Made by a program: the position numbers and the translations under genes. This document shows, in pieces, positions 1-12,438 of a stretch of DNA of 64,000 nucleotides (the stretch's first letter is position 1; the number at the start of each line of letters is the position of its first letter). Under the pieces are notes generated by a model. That model did not search any database, was not told the origin of the DNA, and was given only the letters and a program-made list of their open reading frames with translations. Location: the NCBI GenBank assembly GCA_029948255.1, contig JALIZF010001265.1, forward strand, positions 124,001-188,000, written 5' to 3'. The DNA is from Telmatactis stephensoni (taxonomy: Eukaryota > Cnidaria > Anthozoa > Actiniaria > Isophelliidae).

Positions 1-563
1 TCTGATAATGTTTGTCGCCTTTTTAATAGTCATTTCTTTATTGGGCTTCTTGTGGCTTCCTATGGTCAAGAACAAAGCTCGCGAAATTTGATCACAAGGT
101 CGAGGCTTGAAAATATGAAACCATCCTCGCATGACTGGCCGTTTCTCGTTGGTCCGTAATCTGACACGACATTTTGTTGTGAGGCTTATAATTTTAAAAC
201 TTTATTCTGCAGCTTTAAATGAATCATGAATCAGAAATAAAATTCGAGGGAATCAGGAATCAACCATGATAAATAATTCCGCTTCCATTCCCGAATTAAA
301 TATAATGTATTTCGTATTATAGACTTGAGAAAAAACATGGTGGACAGGACGTGCTTCTACAGGTACAAGACACTGCTGAACAACTTTAGCTAACTTCCAG
401 CTTTGCCCTGCCGAAGCGTGCACTTATGTGCAATATGTTAGTTAGTCCAATTTCGTCTTCGTACTCGTTCTCGTCCTATATATTGATGCAACAACCATTC
501 TGCGCGCAGTCGAGGGTATTTAGTTTCCAAAAGATCTAGTATTGAAGAAGACATTGTCAGTAC
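1..563 (-). other. Intron 1 of an SLC22 copy off the left edge (copy 0), partly duplicated sequence
   Basis: There is no coding sequence here. From about 337 the sequence closely parallels 10887-11064 and 23160-23401, the stretches just downstream (on the minus strand) of exon 1 of genes A and B. It is therefore read as the first intron of a further SLC22 gene. Bases 1-336 show no recognisable gene. Confidence 0.55.
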
Positions 564-582
564 CTTCAGTATTAGCTGCCAT
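564..582 (-). CDS. Coding exon 1 of a fifth SLC22 gene (copy 0), partial gene
   Basis: On the minus strand this reads Met-Ala-Ala-Asn-Thr-Glu plus one base, then a GT donor (GAAG|GTACTG). The same 19-nt micro-exon occurs at 11065-11083 (gene A) and 23402-23420 (gene B). There its phase exactly fits exon 2, which starts with the two bases AT completing an Asp codon. The flanking 1.8 kb is nearly the same as the exon 1/promoter region of gene A. So a fifth tandem SLC22 gene should begin here and run off the left edge of the window. Only the first exon is visible; whether that gene is intact cannot be judged. Confidence 0.7.
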
Positions 583-1841
583 ATCGTCTTTCTGTTGTCC
601 AGTTATTACCGGCCAAGTTTTCAGTTGCTCAAAGTGAAGAATTCTCGACCTTCTCTTGCAGGGGTTTTAGTCCGATAGATAAATACCTACTGCGATCGTT
701 TATCAACAGTGTTAAATGTCTTCCAATAGTTTTCAATCACAACTGACATTTTGTATCCCTGGATTTGATATCACTGCGTATTGTAAACATGGTAAAAGTG
801 AAAGTCAAAGGTGAAGTATTAAATTAAAATAGTTTCTTTAGTGATTGTTACGTATACCCCGTCCTAAACTAAAACCTAGGACCTAGGACCCCGCCGGGAA
901 TTAGGTTGTTTTGTAACAAGACACGGATCGATCAAGCCCGTGTTTACCGAAGAACGTGGACCGAGTCCATGTTTTGCGGCTCCAGTCCAGTCCAGTTGAG
1001 TCCTCCTCTTTACAACATCTGGAAAATAAATTCATCAAACTAACGAACGATTTCGTGACATTTGTCGGGGAAGACTGATTCTTTTGATGAGTGTTTCAGC
1101 TTTGCTTGTGTTGTTGGCAGCAGGCTTTTTCGTTGCATCAGGTTGTTTATAGCCTCGCAGCATTTCACTTTTTATTAGCAACAGGTAACTCGGCATCAAT
1201 ATCACATCAGCAGCATGAGTGCTATATCAGCGTCTTTTATCAAATTTGCCAGGCGTGCAACAAGTGTAATACAACGACGAATTCCAGTTTCAGTTTTTTC
1301 TACTGCAAATTTGTTTCGACTGCGCATGTTCACAGTGCAATAGAAACATGCTACTTGGCGTGCTATAATTGGTTCAGAAATCTGTCATCTTCCAACGACA
1401 CGAGTTAAACTTGCTAACTTATAATTGCTTGTGATGGTGTAATGCAAGATGAAGGACAAGTCACCGTAATGCGCCGGGTTGTCGGGGGAGAGATGGAACA
1501 ACAACAACAACAACAACAACAACTACAACAACAACAACATCGGCACAAGATAGTCGTACGTCAAAATGTGGTGAGAACAAAAAAGTACGTTACCAGACCA
1601 AGTCGATTTAGTGAGAGTAAAGTGCAAACTCGTTGTGGGAATGATTAAGACTCAACAAAATGTGTAGAAATTGTTTTGTTTATACTTCTCTGGTAGATTG
1701 TTAGATACCGAACAATTAACGAATAAAATCAACATCAGAGAATCTCATTTTGAGGGCCACCAGTTCGTTATTAGTGGAAACTGGTATGTGCGACCCTAAT
1801 TAAATGAAACTGTTGTTAATATTATTATTATCATATTTATT
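583..1841 (-). promoter_or_regulatory. Intergenic promoter / 5' UTR region of SLC22 copy 0, duplicated upstream of gene A
   Basis: This lies between copy 0 exon 1 and the 3' end of gene A. It aligns almost throughout with 11084-12438, so it was copied with the tandem unit. It holds a (CAA)n tract around 1499-1540. No convincing TATA box was found. A plus-strand open frame at 1091-1408 is matched at 11630-11986 but looks like a by-product of the duplication (see rejected items). Confidence 0.5.
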
Positions 1842-4800
1842 TTATACATCGGGATCAGATTGGTTCTGATTCAAACTGTTGAGGGCTAGTTTCTTGTCTT
1901 TCTGTTGTTGTTGTGGGAAAACCTCTAGTATTGGTTGATTATTCGTTTCCCTCAAAGTCAGACACAGCAGTGCGGATATAAAGGCGTTTACTCCCATAAT
2001 TCCATAGGGAAGGAGAGGATGGACACGGAACTGTGGACGAAGAAAAATATAAAGATGCAAATAAAGAAGAAACAGTAAAAGTAAGAGAACTAAAAGAGTG
2101 GAGGAAAACCGAGCCAGGAATTGAACCCAGGAGGTAGAAAAAAAGAGCTGCTACAAAAATCCTTTAGAGCTCAAGTTCTTTTAAATGATTGATAGTATTC
2201 TCACAGAAAACAAGTTCCACAGACTTTCACACAGACAAACAAACTTCAATGCTAGATTTTTTTTGTGCATCTTAAGATATACTCATTGTTCGTTATGAGA
2301 ATGGTTTTTGAATATAACCGACATATGTCAACACTAAGTCCAAGATATCATTATAAACTGAATATTAAGTTTGCGAGGTGCTCTTCGAAGTATTTTCATC
2401 TTACCTGTCGGCGGGTAAGGGATTTTTCGAGTAAAAAGAGTCCTTTTACTATAAAATGATTTTATCGGATTCTATTTTGTTAATTGGGAATTCACTACTC
2501 TATTTGTCTTCTTTAAAACAATGTCCCAGTATTTTTAAGAGAATACACCTATTTGAAAAGAGGTTGCCTGTCGGACGAGAGGCCTATTAAGCTGCCCGAC
2601 TAGACATAAAAGGAGTATGGGTATTTGCAAAACTTCACTCGCTTTTCAGCTTTGGTCTTGATTTCAACAAATGAAGTTCTTTGATGTATAGACGACTTTC
2701 AAAAATGGCGAGCTCATTGCTCACGAGAACGAGGCCAGAAAGGCCTCTAAAATCATCATGACATTAAATGAGTCTAAGCATATCCTGTAAAATGCACAGA
2801 AAATAGGTATTTCAAAAGGAAGAAGAAAACATCGTCTTTGATAGCAATAGAAGTGTCGCCACGCTTATTTTCAGGTAACAAGTCGTCTATAAGATGAGGC
2901 AAACTAGGTTTGAGTTGTTATGTGTACACTTGTGTACCCTGGGTGCCAGAGGGATTTTTTAAAAACCTTTTTCGAGAATTATCTCTTGAAAGAAATAATT
3001 ATCAGGAAAAAAACTCCCTCTGGCACCCAGGGTAACATTTGAGTGATTTTATGACAATATCAAATTCTACCCATGATTCCTTTCAGGTGGGTCGCGTAGG
3101 TTCGAGACGTATTGTCTGACAACGTTGAATGAAATAGGTGTATAAATATAAACTATTCAGTGTATTACATAATAAGATCATTGTGCACTATACTTTAAAA
3201 CCTCACATCCATTTTTATGGACAATAAAAAATATTGTGACTTACCACGTAGCTAACGTAGGCAGAAGCAATTCCACCAATAAATGTAAAAACGCCTGATG
3301 ATCCTTGCGCAGCATTTCTAAAATTTTCCAAAAGGGAAGAAAGGTAAAATGTAGCCCCTTCTCCATAAAGATTTTGGGCATTTTTTGATGTGAAAATCAT
3401 TCTATTCAGTATATTTTGCCACAGAAGCCAATAAGTTTTCCACCTTGCTTAAGGACGGTGCCTACTAATGTGAAAGAAATTATTTCCTCTAAAATCTATA
3501 TAGTTATGAAAGAACCCATTGTAGGCTGTTAGAATCCAAGAAAAAATCTGGGGGTCACCAAGCATTTTAATGAGTTATACGTCATCAAATGTTGCGAAAA
3601 ATGCATTTTTGACAACCCAAAGAAAAACATATATAAATCCTCTATACTTCAAATAAGTTTCAAACTTTTTTTATCTAAAACACTCTAAGCATAATTCTCT
3701 GGTAGGCCAATACCATAAAAACCGCGAAAACAAAGAAAAACATTCTTTTTAAAAAATATTTACTTGGTTCTAGGCTGCTCTAGTCTATGATTGCTAAATA
3801 TAATATGTAATATTTTTAAAATATCATGCTTCAATTATAAATTTATAAAACACTTATACAATTCTATATTTTTCTTTGGTTTATAATTTACAAAAGGAAA
3901 AAAAGAGGGGTATCTAGGCGTTTTAAGAAGTTATTTACCGATAAACTCATTAAATACGATGAAATCCCTAGCCCTTCACACAGAGTACAGACAGATTTTA
4001 CAAAGCATTATGGGTCGACATTTCCAAGATGGCGGCCAAAAGGCAAATCTAGTCCTTGTGATCAAAACAATGGTTTTTAAGTGCGTTTTGTTCATCAAAA
4101 CTGAATTTAATTCTACTACAGGGACAGTCAAAAGTTTTTTCTACAAGAAAGTGAGTTATATTTATCCAAATATTGCAAAACTACTTTGTTCCTATCAATG
4201 ATATACCTATTGTTCGGTTGTCATTGGCGAAAACAATAGAGCCATTCACGCTTCACGAGTTTCATGTTCGGTACATGGCTGATCGGTGGCCTTTCGATAG
4301 ACGTCATTAACGCTCATTAAGCACTCGCAAAAAGACAAAAAGGTTCCAAACCCTAGTGGGCGAAGGACGATTTTGTCCGATTTTGTCCTTCTCAACGGAG
4401 ACAAAAACTGACATACCATACCGGACGCAGTGGGTTTTAATTCTTCGTATGAAACCAAAATATTACTTACCCACCCGAAGTTAAGAAAGATCTGTTTATA
4501 ATTTTAGCCAGTTGTTTATAATTTTAAGACAACACTGAATATTAACAAACACCAGTTTGCTTCAGGAACTTTTTAGTTGAATCTCCTATTAAAACATTTT
4601 ACACAAGAATTTTTCAAAGTCTCTTTACTCTGTTGTATTCGAAACATTCAAGCGCCACAGGTATGAAGTAAAGAGTTGGAATTAAATCTACCAACTGAAC
4701 TGAAGAGTTTTGACACGGTTGTCAAGTTGCACGTTGTTTATAGTTAGTTTCGCTTGTCAAAAGTTTACGATGTTTTTACTACGAAGGGCCATGCGCAGAA

Positions 4801-7800
4801 CGCAGTGCGCGCTGACAATAGTAGGCACCGTCCTTAATTATAATTAAGGTCTCCACATAGATGATTATTGTTGCTGTTATTGTATAAATACTCGAGCGTT
4901 TCCCTGAGAAGGCACCGCGAACCTATATATATATTTTTTCCCCGAATTTTCTCCAGATATATATGTTTAGAGTTACATATAGATAATAGATTAGGAGAAG
5001 GGCAATTAACATAACAATATAAAAACCTTATAATTACGTGCGCGCCCTTTTCTAAAATATGATTCAATGACAGATACAATTAGGTAGATACAGTTATTTT
5101 GTGAGAGTAAATTAATTACATTGTATACGAAGAAAAGAAAAAAAATCAAATAATTAAGCAAAATATGGATTGTAGTAATGGACGAACCCATATGAAGATC
5201 TTAAACTTTTGGCATTCCACTGCTTTTCCTCTTTTGGTCCCATTCCCTAGGCCCGTCTAGAAAAAAAGTAGCGGGCGATTGCGGTAAGAAAAAGAATTAA
5301 AGTTAAGTTACCTTACGACAGTAGGATAGAGTTCTGCAGTCATCAAAATAATACCATTGAAAGATATCGTAATGAAAAACTTGGCTAACACCATCGACAT
5401 CAAGATCTTCCCAACCAGAAAGCCTGAAAAACAACCGCGGAAGAACAGCCATGATCGTTATTAAACTCCTTTATACAAAAGTCATTTAAAAAATTTAAAG
5501 GCTGTTGAAGTAGAAATGCATTACGCTATACTGATTCAAGCAAATTGTGAATAAATATTGTGTATGTCGGATATGCTTCTGGACTTTCTTCTGTCTCTTC
5601 AATGAACTGACGTCACGTCACATGCATACATTTTTCATGTTTCCGACGAGCTCCCGAAAATACATTTGGACACGACGGTCCAGTAAACATTCAATTTATC
5701 CGAGAAATTTTACGAATTTAAATACAAAACTCAAGAATTTTAAGTAATATGGGGCCATATACCTTTACTCCCATCGTCATAAAGTGTCAGAACCACAGAT
5801 CCCAACGAGGATAGAGCGGCCATGATTTCACAAATTACCACGCACTTTTTACGACCAAATCTGAAATAGATTTCGTAAGTAATCAGTACCCTGGACAAAA
5901 CTATTTTGCATTGACTTTTAATGAAATAAATGACTGAATGTTCTGGAATGGATTACAGTAAAGACTGATTCAGTTCTTTATAGAATAATTAAAAAATAAA
6001 CTGCTAGAATGGCATGGATACCTGTTATGACAGTAGATACAACAACACACACTGGCAACTTCCGCTACCCCTGCAATAAACCAGTTGAAGTAGTTGCTTC
6101 CTCCCACATTTGGCGCGATAAGATGCAATCCATTGTACACCAGTGAGTTCGCAAACCTGTGCAAAATACAATGTGAATTTTATTGCAAATAGTGTAATAA
6201 GTCATTTTCCAGGAAGCATGGAGCATTCTTCAGTTACTGGTTTTTCCCTCTCAGAATCTTGTTTTGGACGTCAATTAAGTCGACCAATAATCATTCGGTC
6301 TTGGGATTTTCAGCTCTTTCTTGGTGTTTCAGGGCACCCTAGCCAACAACAAATTCCAAATTGGAATCCTGTAACACCAAGAAAAACCCGGTCAGGACAT
6401 TATGCTATGATGAAACACTCTTGCTGGTTTATGAAACGATACGCGCTGTTACACGGTGCAATTTTTTCTGCAACTTATCCGTCGCAATGGCGTTAATTGG
6501 CAAACAAGTTGCAAGGTCATCCGTTCAGTGCCTGCGTCACGCAAAACCATTACGTGAAAACGAATTGCAGTAACGTTAATAGTTTGGCATCTTGTTACAA
6601 CACCATTGCGACAAAAATTGAAGAAAAACGAGTGATCATCAGTTTTAAATTACGTAACTTGTTGTTTTTCAGTATTACATACCAAGTATACCATACTACC
6701 AACGTAGTAATTGCATATCCAGAACTGAACAACTGTCTGAAGTCACCCGATGCTATTTTCTTCTCCTCCTCAAAGGTCGGCAGTTGGATATCGTCTTCAA
6801 GAACTTTCTTGTTTATCCTTGCAATAGTTTTTAATGTTTGCAATGCCTGTTTGGTTCGTTTATTCACGATCAGCCACCGAAGAGATTCTGGGAACAGACT
6901 GTTTAAAGCAGAGGTACAAACAAGTGAGAGTTCTATAGATAATAAAACTATGGCAACACTAATTGGAATAAAGTTTTTGCTGCCACATTTTTTCTGCCGC
7001 ATCGAAACGACGATTTCTTAGACAAAAGAAAAACGTCGTTTTTGTGTGGATGGACTGGCCTAACACTAACAAAGAAGGTGCGTTTCCATGGAGATCGGCC
7101 TTTTGCATCAGTCGGTCACATGGTAAAAAGGTCGCTATACTGCATGGCAAAATGACGCACGGGACGTCGGAAACAAAGACAAGTCAAGCTTGACTGGTTG
7201 GAATCCTTTTGTTTTGGAGGTTTTGCATTTCTTTGCTATCAAGTTTGGAGGGTTTTTGTACCATACATGTAATCCAGGTCCAAAAAGTACTATTAGTGTG
7301 GATATGGGCTTAGTTGAGATCGACGGTTCGACACAGGGAGCCAAATTAAAAAAAGGGGGGTCTCTCAACATCTGGACATGGTCCATGAAGGTACTGTCCC
7401 GTAAATTATTCAAAAGAAAATAATATTCTATGTTACCAGTATGTAGCAAAAACAGGAACTCCACTCAGCGATACAATCAAAGTCAAAGTCCTCCATTCTC
7501 GTACAAGGTAGCCAATCCCAGCAATTATCATGAACCCAAATGCGTACGAAAACCATATGCCATTGCCCATAGCTGAACGATACTTGATTCCGACATACTC
7601 GACCATAAGAACTAAACCAATCCATAGTGCTCCAGCTACAACAACAATAACAACAGCAACAACAACAAATTAAAATAAACAAAACAAAAGAAAGCAAACA
7701 AATCAAAACAAAACAATAAATAAAATAAACCAAACCAAACCAAACCAAACCAAATCAAACCAAACCAAACCAAACCAAACCAAACCAAACCAAACCAAAC

Positions 7801-10800
7801 CAAACCAAACCAAACCAAACCAAACCAAACCAAACCAAACCAAACCAAACCAAACCAAACCAAACCAAACCAAACCAAACCAAACCAAACCAAACCAAAC
7901 CAAACCAAACAAAACCAAACCAAACCAAACCAAACACAAAACACAAAACAAAACACAAAACAAATAATAATAACCTACAAAAGGATAACCTTCCATGAAT
8001 TTTTAACGCTAGATCGTCAGGTTTGCTGCCATATTTTTTCTAGCTCGTTTCTTTTTACTTGACTTAACAGTCACAGAATGAATTGCTGTTCATTCTGTGA
8101 TAGAGTATTTACACTAGCTATTGGACTTGAATCAAAGTTTTGATTTTTGTCTATTAATTTCACTTCAATTGTGTTTCCATAGAAACGATAAACAAAGATG
8201 GCGGAAATCAAATTTTCTAAAATATCTTTCGAACTCGAGCAGCTCTTGACAAGGGACTATATGGGCAATAAACTACATACTAAAGCAATAAAAATTAAGG
8301 CTGAATTTTTAAAAGAATTAGCAAGCCGTATTCAAATCGAAGTGAAATACACAAAAATCAAAACTTAGATTTAAGTCCAATAACTGGTGTAAATACCGTT
8401 TTGGTTTTGTCAAGTGTAAGGTGCTCAATTCGTTGAATGAAAAAAGGAAGCATTGTCAATAAAAATTATTTCGAGCCACCTTAAATAGTGACTTACATAT
8501 TCCAATTCCTGTGAAAAACAGTGAAATGGTAGCCATCAGGAAGATTTGAGAAAAACTGATCAACAGGGATAGACTGCATACCAACAATCCACATCCAAAT
8601 AGGATTTTCTTTCTTCCAAATTTGTCGGAAAGAATACCACAAGAAATTGAACCCACTAAGCCTCCTAGTGATGCGATGTTTAAAAAGATCTGGGGGTAGG
8701 AGGACTTCTCACAAACTAAATCAAACTGAAAAGAGATTTAGAATTAGATCAAGGCTAAGTTATTATACATGCATCATTGATATGAAAACAGGTTGATAAT
8801 GACCACATATATGGAAATGCGCATGCGCAGATTTCATGTAAACCCAAAATGTGTTGGCTATTGTTTGGTACGTTTGTGTTAATTTGTTCAATCTATTGAT
8901 ACTTCAGGCGTTCTTAGCTGTAGTAGTACGATATTGCTCGGTAGAGATATAACGCATCTCTGGCCATCTCAGCCAAGTTTTACATGATGAGATTCCGAAA
9001 CCGAAGTCGAAACCCTTTCATAGCGAATCTCCTTCGGCCCGCGCGAGCGGAGCACCATACTTAAGAAAAAATGGTAACCCATCGAGTTGATTTTTTCATG
9101 CTTGAGTATACAGTCACTTTCCGTCCGTCCGTTCGTCGTCCGTGCCCATCGCGATGCTGATTGGCTGATTGATTTTTGGCGCCAACTTGACGCGCGCTGA
9201 CACTTTGAAAACTGAAAATTTACATATATCCCTTCAATTTTAACTTGCAAAACTTAAAAATATTATTCTCGAAACCTCGTAAAAATTGAGCGATTTTCAT
9301 GCATGATCTGTGCCAATCTTGAAGGGTTAAAGAGAAAAATAGTCCTCTAAGAGGACATGTGGTTGCCAGGTATTTGAAATAAAGAACTGATAGTAAGACC
9401 TTTTACCATTTCATTACAGAGGAATAACAAGCTGTGAATTTTACCTCTATGGAGGTACGCTCTCCGGAAAATATGTGTACAATTGTTTGCTAGTGTTACT
9501 CGGTTGTATATTAAATTTGTCAAGGCTGATGATGAAGTTTTATAAAATAATTTGGATAGTACGCTCACTCTGATATATTTTAATTATCCGTGACACGTGA
9601 AAAGACCAAATATTTTTGCGTGATTTCATTTTGCATAAGGGTATAGGGAACCCTGATGTTAGTCAGTTGGTTCTAGAGTCTTAAAGACAAACCATTTAGA
9701 TGACGGAAATAAAATCAACTTAAAGAATACGATCTTAGCTTGAATTTTACGCGGTCTTAAAGAAAACAAGACTCTTTTGGAATGTGGGGTCATGTAAGAT
9801 TGGCGAAAATCTGTCAAAGAGCTTTGGAAGATAAGTAGGGCTTATTTGAATGAATAGAATATAGTAGTCTTTATTTTTTGACTATATAGATATTGGGAAG
9901 CCTTATTAATACAGAATTGATAGAATATAGTAGTTTTTATTTTAATTTAGCAAATCCTGATGGCGAAGAGCCAAGTAGAATTCTTATCAAAGTAAGTAAA
10001 TAGCAGTAGAAAGAAGCGACAGCTAAAGAAACAGGCCGGGACCAAAGTTGTCACGCAAACAGTACTGTGTCATTAATCAATGTAACAAACAATCCCTTCA
10101 TTACAATAACTTACTAAAGTTTATTAACGACAACATGTCCATCGCTCTTACCCTAGCGGCAGCTTATCTAAATGCCTTTTTTAAGCCGATATTGGGCTCG
10201 CTTTCACCACGGCACGAGTGAACGCACGGGTGCGTCTAGTTTTAGCTTGAATCACGCACGAATGACTAATAATCCCTTTGCCACCTTGTGCTTAAAGCAC
10301 CTTGAGGATTAAAACAAATTATGTGGCAACATTCTATTAATAGGTGTTACATTGGAATGGGATTTTTTACTAGCAAATTTTTTTCTCTATAAATTTATGG
10401 TCAACCAAACCTGTGTAATAAGTGAAGTATACTCATCTACAAACTTCCAGTCCTGTCGAGGAATTCCACATCTGTAGTGGTAGTTCTGTTCACCAGGACC
10501 TACCGACCCTGTAATGTTACAGACTGTGCTGTTATTGACACATTCCCATCTTGGTTCTGCTACGAGGAAAACTACGTTTGCCCCTTGGAGGGCAGCCCAG
10601 CACAACATGACATAGATGGAACATATCAACAGCAGGACTTGGTAAAGACCAAAGTCTCCAATCTTTTTGAAGAGGTTTTCAGTTGTGTTGTCTTTTGAGT
10701 CAGCAGTTCCATCAGGGATGTGGGTATCTGAAAATTAGGACACTTGAAAGTCACGTTCCTTCGCCGATAACACATGTACAATTAATTATAAGGAAACTAG

Positions 10801-11083
10801 TATGTCAAAACATTTAACAACATGGCAAGACACATAAGAAAGATTGCAGAAAAATGAATATTGATACAATATTAATACAAAGTGTTTTAGAAGAACTTTC
10901 AGCTTTGCCTGCCGAAGCATGCACTTATGTGCAATATTCTTGTTACCCAATTTCGTATTCGTACTCATACTCGACCCTGTTGATGCATACAACAACCTTT
11001 CTGCGCGCAGTCGAGGGTATTTAGTTTCCAAAAGATCTAGTATTAAAGAAGACATTGCCAGTACCTTCAGTATTAGCTGCCAT
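1842..11083 (-). CDS. SLC22-family organic ion transporter, gene A (10 coding exons, 528 aa)
   Basis: This is a major facilitator transporter of the plasma membrane, related to organic cation/anion/carnitine carriers. Coding exons, in order: 11065-11083, 10411-10727, 8497-8725, 7437-7635, 6683-6898, 6022-6156, 5763-5860, 5312-5423, 3245-3317, 1842-2030 (TAA at 1842-1844). All junctions are GT-AG and in phase. Family marks: an extracellular loop after TM1 with Cys69, Cys76 and Cys93 and sequons at Asn71, Asn72 and Asn77; FDLVCE at 113-118; the MFS motif GILSDKFGRK at 142-151; FPESLRWL at 257-264; WFANSLVYNGLHL from 327; ELYPTVVR ending at 442; and a short hydrophilic C-tail. The length is close to the usual 530-560 aa. 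Phe454 sits where cation transporters have Asp and anion/carnitine transporters have Arg. Intron 8 carries a piggyBac-like insertion and intron 9 a nested MITE. No stop or frameshift was seen. Family certain; substrate unknown. Confidence 0.92.
2546..3140. mobile_element. Mariner-like MITE with TA target duplication (intron 9 of gene A)
   Basis: The termini are CACCTATTTGAAAAGAGG... on the left and the complement ...GAAATAGGTG on the right, flanked by TA on both sides. A related copy is at 54263-54540 and a similar terminus at about 62725-62745. The interior carries a nested 100-bp hairpin at 2935-3034. There is no transposase. Confidence 0.7.
2935..3034. mobile_element. Hairpin element 1 (TACCCTGGG termini, imperfect 9-bp target duplication)
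   Basis: The left arm TACCCTGGGTGCCAGAGGGA is repeated perfectly inverted at the right end. The flanks are acacttgtg and acatttgag (7 of 9 identical). It is one of four short palindromes in the window sharing TA[CG]CCTG[CG]G ends. It is nested inside the mariner-like MITE. Confidence 0.65.
3453..4833. mobile_element. piggyBac-like non-autonomous element, TTAA-flanked
   Basis: Terminal inverted repeats GGACGGTGCCTACTA / TAGTAGGCACCGTCC are each flanked by TTAA (3449-3452 and 4834-4837), the canonical piggyBac duplication. The 1381-bp interior has no transposase; its longest open frame (3959-4201) is unrelated to any family I recognise. It sits in intron 8 of gene A and is absent from the same intron of gene B (13394-13531), so it came after the A/B duplication or was lost from B. 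Confidence 0.75.
7727..7936. repeat. (CCAAA)n microsatellite, about 200 bp
   Basis: About 40 tandem copies of CCAAA with few interruptions lie in intron 3 of gene A. They create long artificial minus-strand open frames rich in Trp, Phe, Gly, Leu and Val. Confidence 0.97.
8105..8396. mobile_element. MITE with GTATTTACAC termini
   Basis: Imperfect inverted repeats of about 60 bp begin with GTATTTACAC and end with GTGTAAATAC; both arms contain TATTGGACTT-like sequence. It lies in intron 3 of gene A. The target duplication is not clear. Confidence 0.6.
9035..9342. repeat. Dispersed repeat, copy 1 (GCGAGCGGAGCACCATAC family)
   Basis: It is closely similar to about 60028-60330, sharing GCGCGAGCGGAGCACCATAC, GTAACCCATCGAGTTGAT and TTTTTGGCGCCAACTTGACG. 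It lies in intron 2 of gene A. It looks like one end of the larger TIR element at 60001-61585. No protein was recognised. Confidence 0.7.
10205..10245 (-). repeat. Short fragment of the GACGCAC...CACTCGTGCC dispersed repeat
   Basis: The complement of this stretch (AACTAGACGCACCCGTGCG then TTCACTCGTGCC) matches the left end of the repeats at 50184 and 51865. It lies in intron 2 of gene A. Confidence 0.5.
11065..11083 (-). CDS. Gene A coding micro-exon 1 (MAANTE)
   Basis: ATG at 11083-11081, six codons plus G, then donor GAAG|GTACTG. Exon 2 begins after TTTTCAG with ATACCCACATC, so the joined reading is MAANTEDTHIPDG. It is found three times in the window at the equivalent position, with the same donor. 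The 5' UTR extends upstream, but its start is not visible. Confidence 0.75.
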
Positions 11084-12089
11084 ATCTTCTTCCTGTTGTC
11101 TAGTTATTACCGGCCAAGTTTTCAGCTGTTCAAATTTAAGTGAAGAATTCTCGACCTTCTCTTGCAGGGAGTTTAGTCTGATAGATAAATACCTGCTGCG
11201 ATCGTTTATCAACAGTGTTAAATGTCTTCCGATAGTTTTCGATCACAACTGACTTTTTGTATCTCTGGATTTGATATCACTGCGTATTGTAAAAACAGTA
11301 CGGCATGGTCAAAGGTGACAGCATTAAAATAGTACGTTTCTTTAGTGACTGTTACCCCGTCCTAAACTAAAACCTAGGACCTAGGACCCACGCCGGGAAT
11401 TAGGTTGTCAGTTTGCACCAAAACACGGATCGATCGAGCCCGTGTTTACCAAAGAACGTGGACCGAGTCCATGTTGTTTGAAAAACGCTGATTCAGTCTG
11501 TTTTCTGAAAAAAGGCGGACTCAAAGGTCCGTGTTTTGCGGCTCCAGTCCAGTCTAGTTGAGTCCGCGTTTAATTATAACATCCGAGAAATAAATTCATC
11601 AAACTAACGTACGAACGATTTAGTGATACTTGTCGGGGAAGACAGTATTCTTTGATGAGTGTTTCAGCTGGTTGTATACTCAAGCTCATCCAGTACAATG
11701 TTGGCAGGCTCTTTCGTTGCATCAGGTTGTTTATAGCCTCGCAGCATTTCACTTTTTATTCGTAGCAGCAGGTAATCCGGCATCAATATCACATCAGCAG
11801 CATGAGTGCTATATCAGCGTCTTTTATCAAATTTACCAGGCGTGCAACAAGTGTAATACAACGACGAATCCCAGTTTCAGTTTTTTCTACTGCAAATTTG
11901 TTTCGACTGCGCATATTCACAGTGCAATAGAAACATGCCACTTGGCGTCCTATAATTGGTCCATAACTGAATCTGTCATCTTTTAACGGCACGAGTTAAA
12001 CTTGCTGACTAATTATAATTGCTTGTGATGGTGTAATGCAAGCAAAAGGACAAGTCACCATAATGCGCCGGGTTGTCGGGGGAGAGATG

Positions 12090-12136
<47 letters not shown>

Positions 12137-12438
12137 TCGTCACAAGATAGTCGTACGTCAAAATGTGGTGAGAACAAAAAAGTACGTTACCAGACCAAGT
12201 CGATTTAGTGAGAGTCAAGTGCAAACTCGTTGTGGGAATGATTAAGACTCAACAAAATATGTAGAAATTGTTTTGTTTATACTTCTCCGGTAGATTGTTA
12301 GATACCGAACAATTAACGAATAAAATCAACATCAGAGAATCTCATTTTGAGGGCCACCAGTTCGTTATTAGTGGAAACTGGTATGTGCGACCCTAATTAA
12401 ATGAAACTGTTGTTAATATTATTATTATCATATTTATT
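11084..12438 (-). promoter_or_regulatory. Intergenic promoter region between gene B 3' end and gene A exon 1
   Basis: This stretch of about 1.35 kb is nearly identical to 583-1841. It should hold the gene A promoter and 5' UTR. It contains a (CAA)n tract at about 12091-12135. No TATA box was seen. No independent gene is supported. Confidence 0.5.

Noticed and set aside
1091..1408. 105-aa frame matched by 118-aa frame at 11630-11986
   Set aside because: Similarity is explained by the recent tandem duplication. The frames start differently, contain an in-frame indel, and lie antisense in the promoter region with no family features.
6143..7021. Overlapping plus-strand frames of 117 and 174 aa
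   Set aside because: They are shadows of gene A exons 5 and 6 on the opposite strand and of the adjoining intron.
7636..7996. Minus-strand frames of Trp/Phe/Gly/Leu/Val repeats
   Set aside because: They are direct translations of the (CCAAA)n microsatellite.
12036..12245. Poly-Gln protein (also 1442-1648)
   Set aside because: It rests on a (CAA)n tract of variable length in the duplicated intergenic region, with no conserved domain.
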